Both the position numbers and the translations under genes were made by a program. Shown piece by piece: positions 5,358-5,795 of a stretch of 5,795 bases of DNA. This DNA is from Candidatus Poseidoniaceae archaeon. GTDB taxonomy: Archaea > Thermoplasmatota > Poseidoniia > Poseidoniales > Poseidoniaceae. Position 1 is the first letter of the stretch. Each line of letters begins with the position of its first letter. A model generated the notes under the pieces. The model saw only the letters and a program-made list of their open reading frames with translations, ran no database searches and was not told the origin of the DNA. The DNA lies in assembly GCA_022425585.1 (NCBI GenBank), contig JAKMFF010000336.1, forward strand, positions 1 to 5,795, written 5' to 3'.

Positions 5358-5795
5358 TTAATCTTTTTCATATATTGAATTTGATTCTAGCTTTCTTTGG
5401 TTAACAAATAATGCGATAACAGATGCTACTGATACTGCCAAGAATGTGAAACCCGGTGCCTCCTCAGGCTCTTGAATAAATGCAGATGCTGTATCCATCA
5501 ACATGATATCAATGGTAACAAGTGGTGAAGACGAATGCCCACCACTTGAGTTGGACTTAAGACCTCTAATTGATATTGTGTGGTTGCCATCCAAATCAAT
5601 TCCCGGTAGGTGTTCAAGTTGGTGAATTATATCGATTGCCGCTAAGTTACCATCTGTATCAGTTTTTTCGTAGGAATGCAAGTTTGTCCAATCATCAACA
5701 ATGTGATTGCTACGCCACTGGATTGCATCAATTCCACCAGTGGTGGTAAACTTGATTGAATCTTTAGGACTTAAATGGGTATGCGTATTGTCGTG
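5358..5795 (-). CDS. Secreted/surface protein with archaeal PGF-type C-terminal anchor, C-terminal part only
   Basis: The frame is open from the right edge to the TAA at 5360-5358, giving 145 residues with no start in view; the TTG at 5681 is internal to this open frame and is not a convincing start. The first 107 or so residues are polar and Thr/Ser/Asp/Asn-rich, with alternating hydrophobic residues (HTISIRGLKSNSS, PLVTIDIMLMD) as in an Ig-like, PKD-like or fibronectin-like beta-sandwich; I cannot assign a specific family. The end is tripartite: acidic EPEE, then APGF, a hydrophobic stretch of about 13 residues and a basic NQRK, followed by ten further residues. This is the layout of PGF-CTERM proteins, which an archaeosortase processes and attaches to the cell surface. 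The protein probably sits outside the cell as part of a large cell-surface protein. The 73-bp gap to the acyltransferase gives no evidence of a shared function. Confidence 0.8.
   Translation of the reverse strand, partial: HDNTHTHLSPKDSIKFTTTGGIDAIQWRSNHIVDDWTNLHSYEKTDTDGNLAAIDIIHQLEHLPGIDLDGNHTISIRGLKSNSSGGHSSSPLVTIDIMLMDTASAFIQEPEEAPGFTFLAVSVASVIALFVNQRKLESNSIYEKD
5391..5471 (-). other. PGF-CTERM-like sorting and membrane-anchor signal
   Basis: Residues 109-135 of the partial surface protein read EPEE, APGF, a hydrophobic segment beginning with TFLAV and ending IALFV, then NQRK. Acidic spacer, Pro-Gly-Phe, short membrane helix and basic stop are the known features of archaeosortase A substrates. 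The ten residues after the basic cluster are longer than usual for this signal, so a plain C-terminal transmembrane anchor remains an alternative. Confidence 0.6.

Noticed and set aside
5519..5548. Perfect 9-bp inverted repeat CAAGTGGTG / CACCACTTG with a 12-nt spacer
   Set aside because: It sits wholly within the coding region of the surface protein, in a Ser/Gly/His-rich stretch where TGG/CCA-like codons make such pairing likely by chance. No T-run or other signal is attached.
5734..5746. Near-palindrome CCACC-AGT-GGTGG
   Set aside because: Short and inside coding sequence for a Thr-Thr-Thr-Gly-Gly stretch; it is explained by Thr and Gly codons.

Overview
All supported genes lie on the minus strand, so transcription runs from high to low coordinates. 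The base composition is moderate in G+C, intergenic gaps are short (52 and 73 bp), and three genes overlap or nearly touch. The best guess for the source is an uncultured marine archaeon of the Marine Group II (Poseidoniales) type. The reasons are a secreted protein with an archaeal PGF-type C-terminal sorting anchor (about 5391-5471), ribosome-binding sites of the archaeal GGAGGTGAT type at the internal genes, and first genes that look leaderless. This is inference: there is no rRNA or other marker in the window.

Layout, in order of transcription. (1) 5795-5358: the C-terminal 145 residues of a surface or secreted protein with a beta-sandwich-like region and a C-terminal PGF sorting/anchor segment; its start is outside the window. 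(2) 5284-3698: a 528-residue PlsC-type glycerolipid acyltransferase with a C-terminal multi-pass membrane region. (3) 3645-3031, 3025-224 and 224-<1: the small (two [2Fe-2S]), large (molybdopterin) and medium (FAD) subunits of a xanthine-oxidase-family molybdenum hydroxylase/reductase. They form one tightly coupled operon in the order small-large-medium. The medium subunit is cut by the left edge after 74 codons.

The molybdenum enzyme is the main content. Electrons would pass between the Mo-cytosine-dinucleotide or related molybdopterin site in the large subunit, the two [2Fe-2S] clusters in the small subunit and FAD in the medium subunit. Motifs in the large subunit (RGHG and DLGSYSSR, with no CO-dehydrogenase active-site Cys) and the subunit order point to the 4-hydroxybenzoyl-CoA reductase/HcrA-like branch rather than CO dehydrogenase or classical xanthine dehydrogenase. 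The true substrate cannot be read from the sequence. The large subunit carries long N- and C-terminal extensions not usual in that family.

The acyltransferase is notable in an archaeal context because it implies ester-linked acyl lipids or acylation of another substrate. No RNA gene, CRISPR array, insertion sequence or phage gene was seen. I see no clearly undescribed system; the most unusual items are the extended HcrA-like enzyme and the bacterial-type acyltransferase beside an archaeal-type surface anchor.
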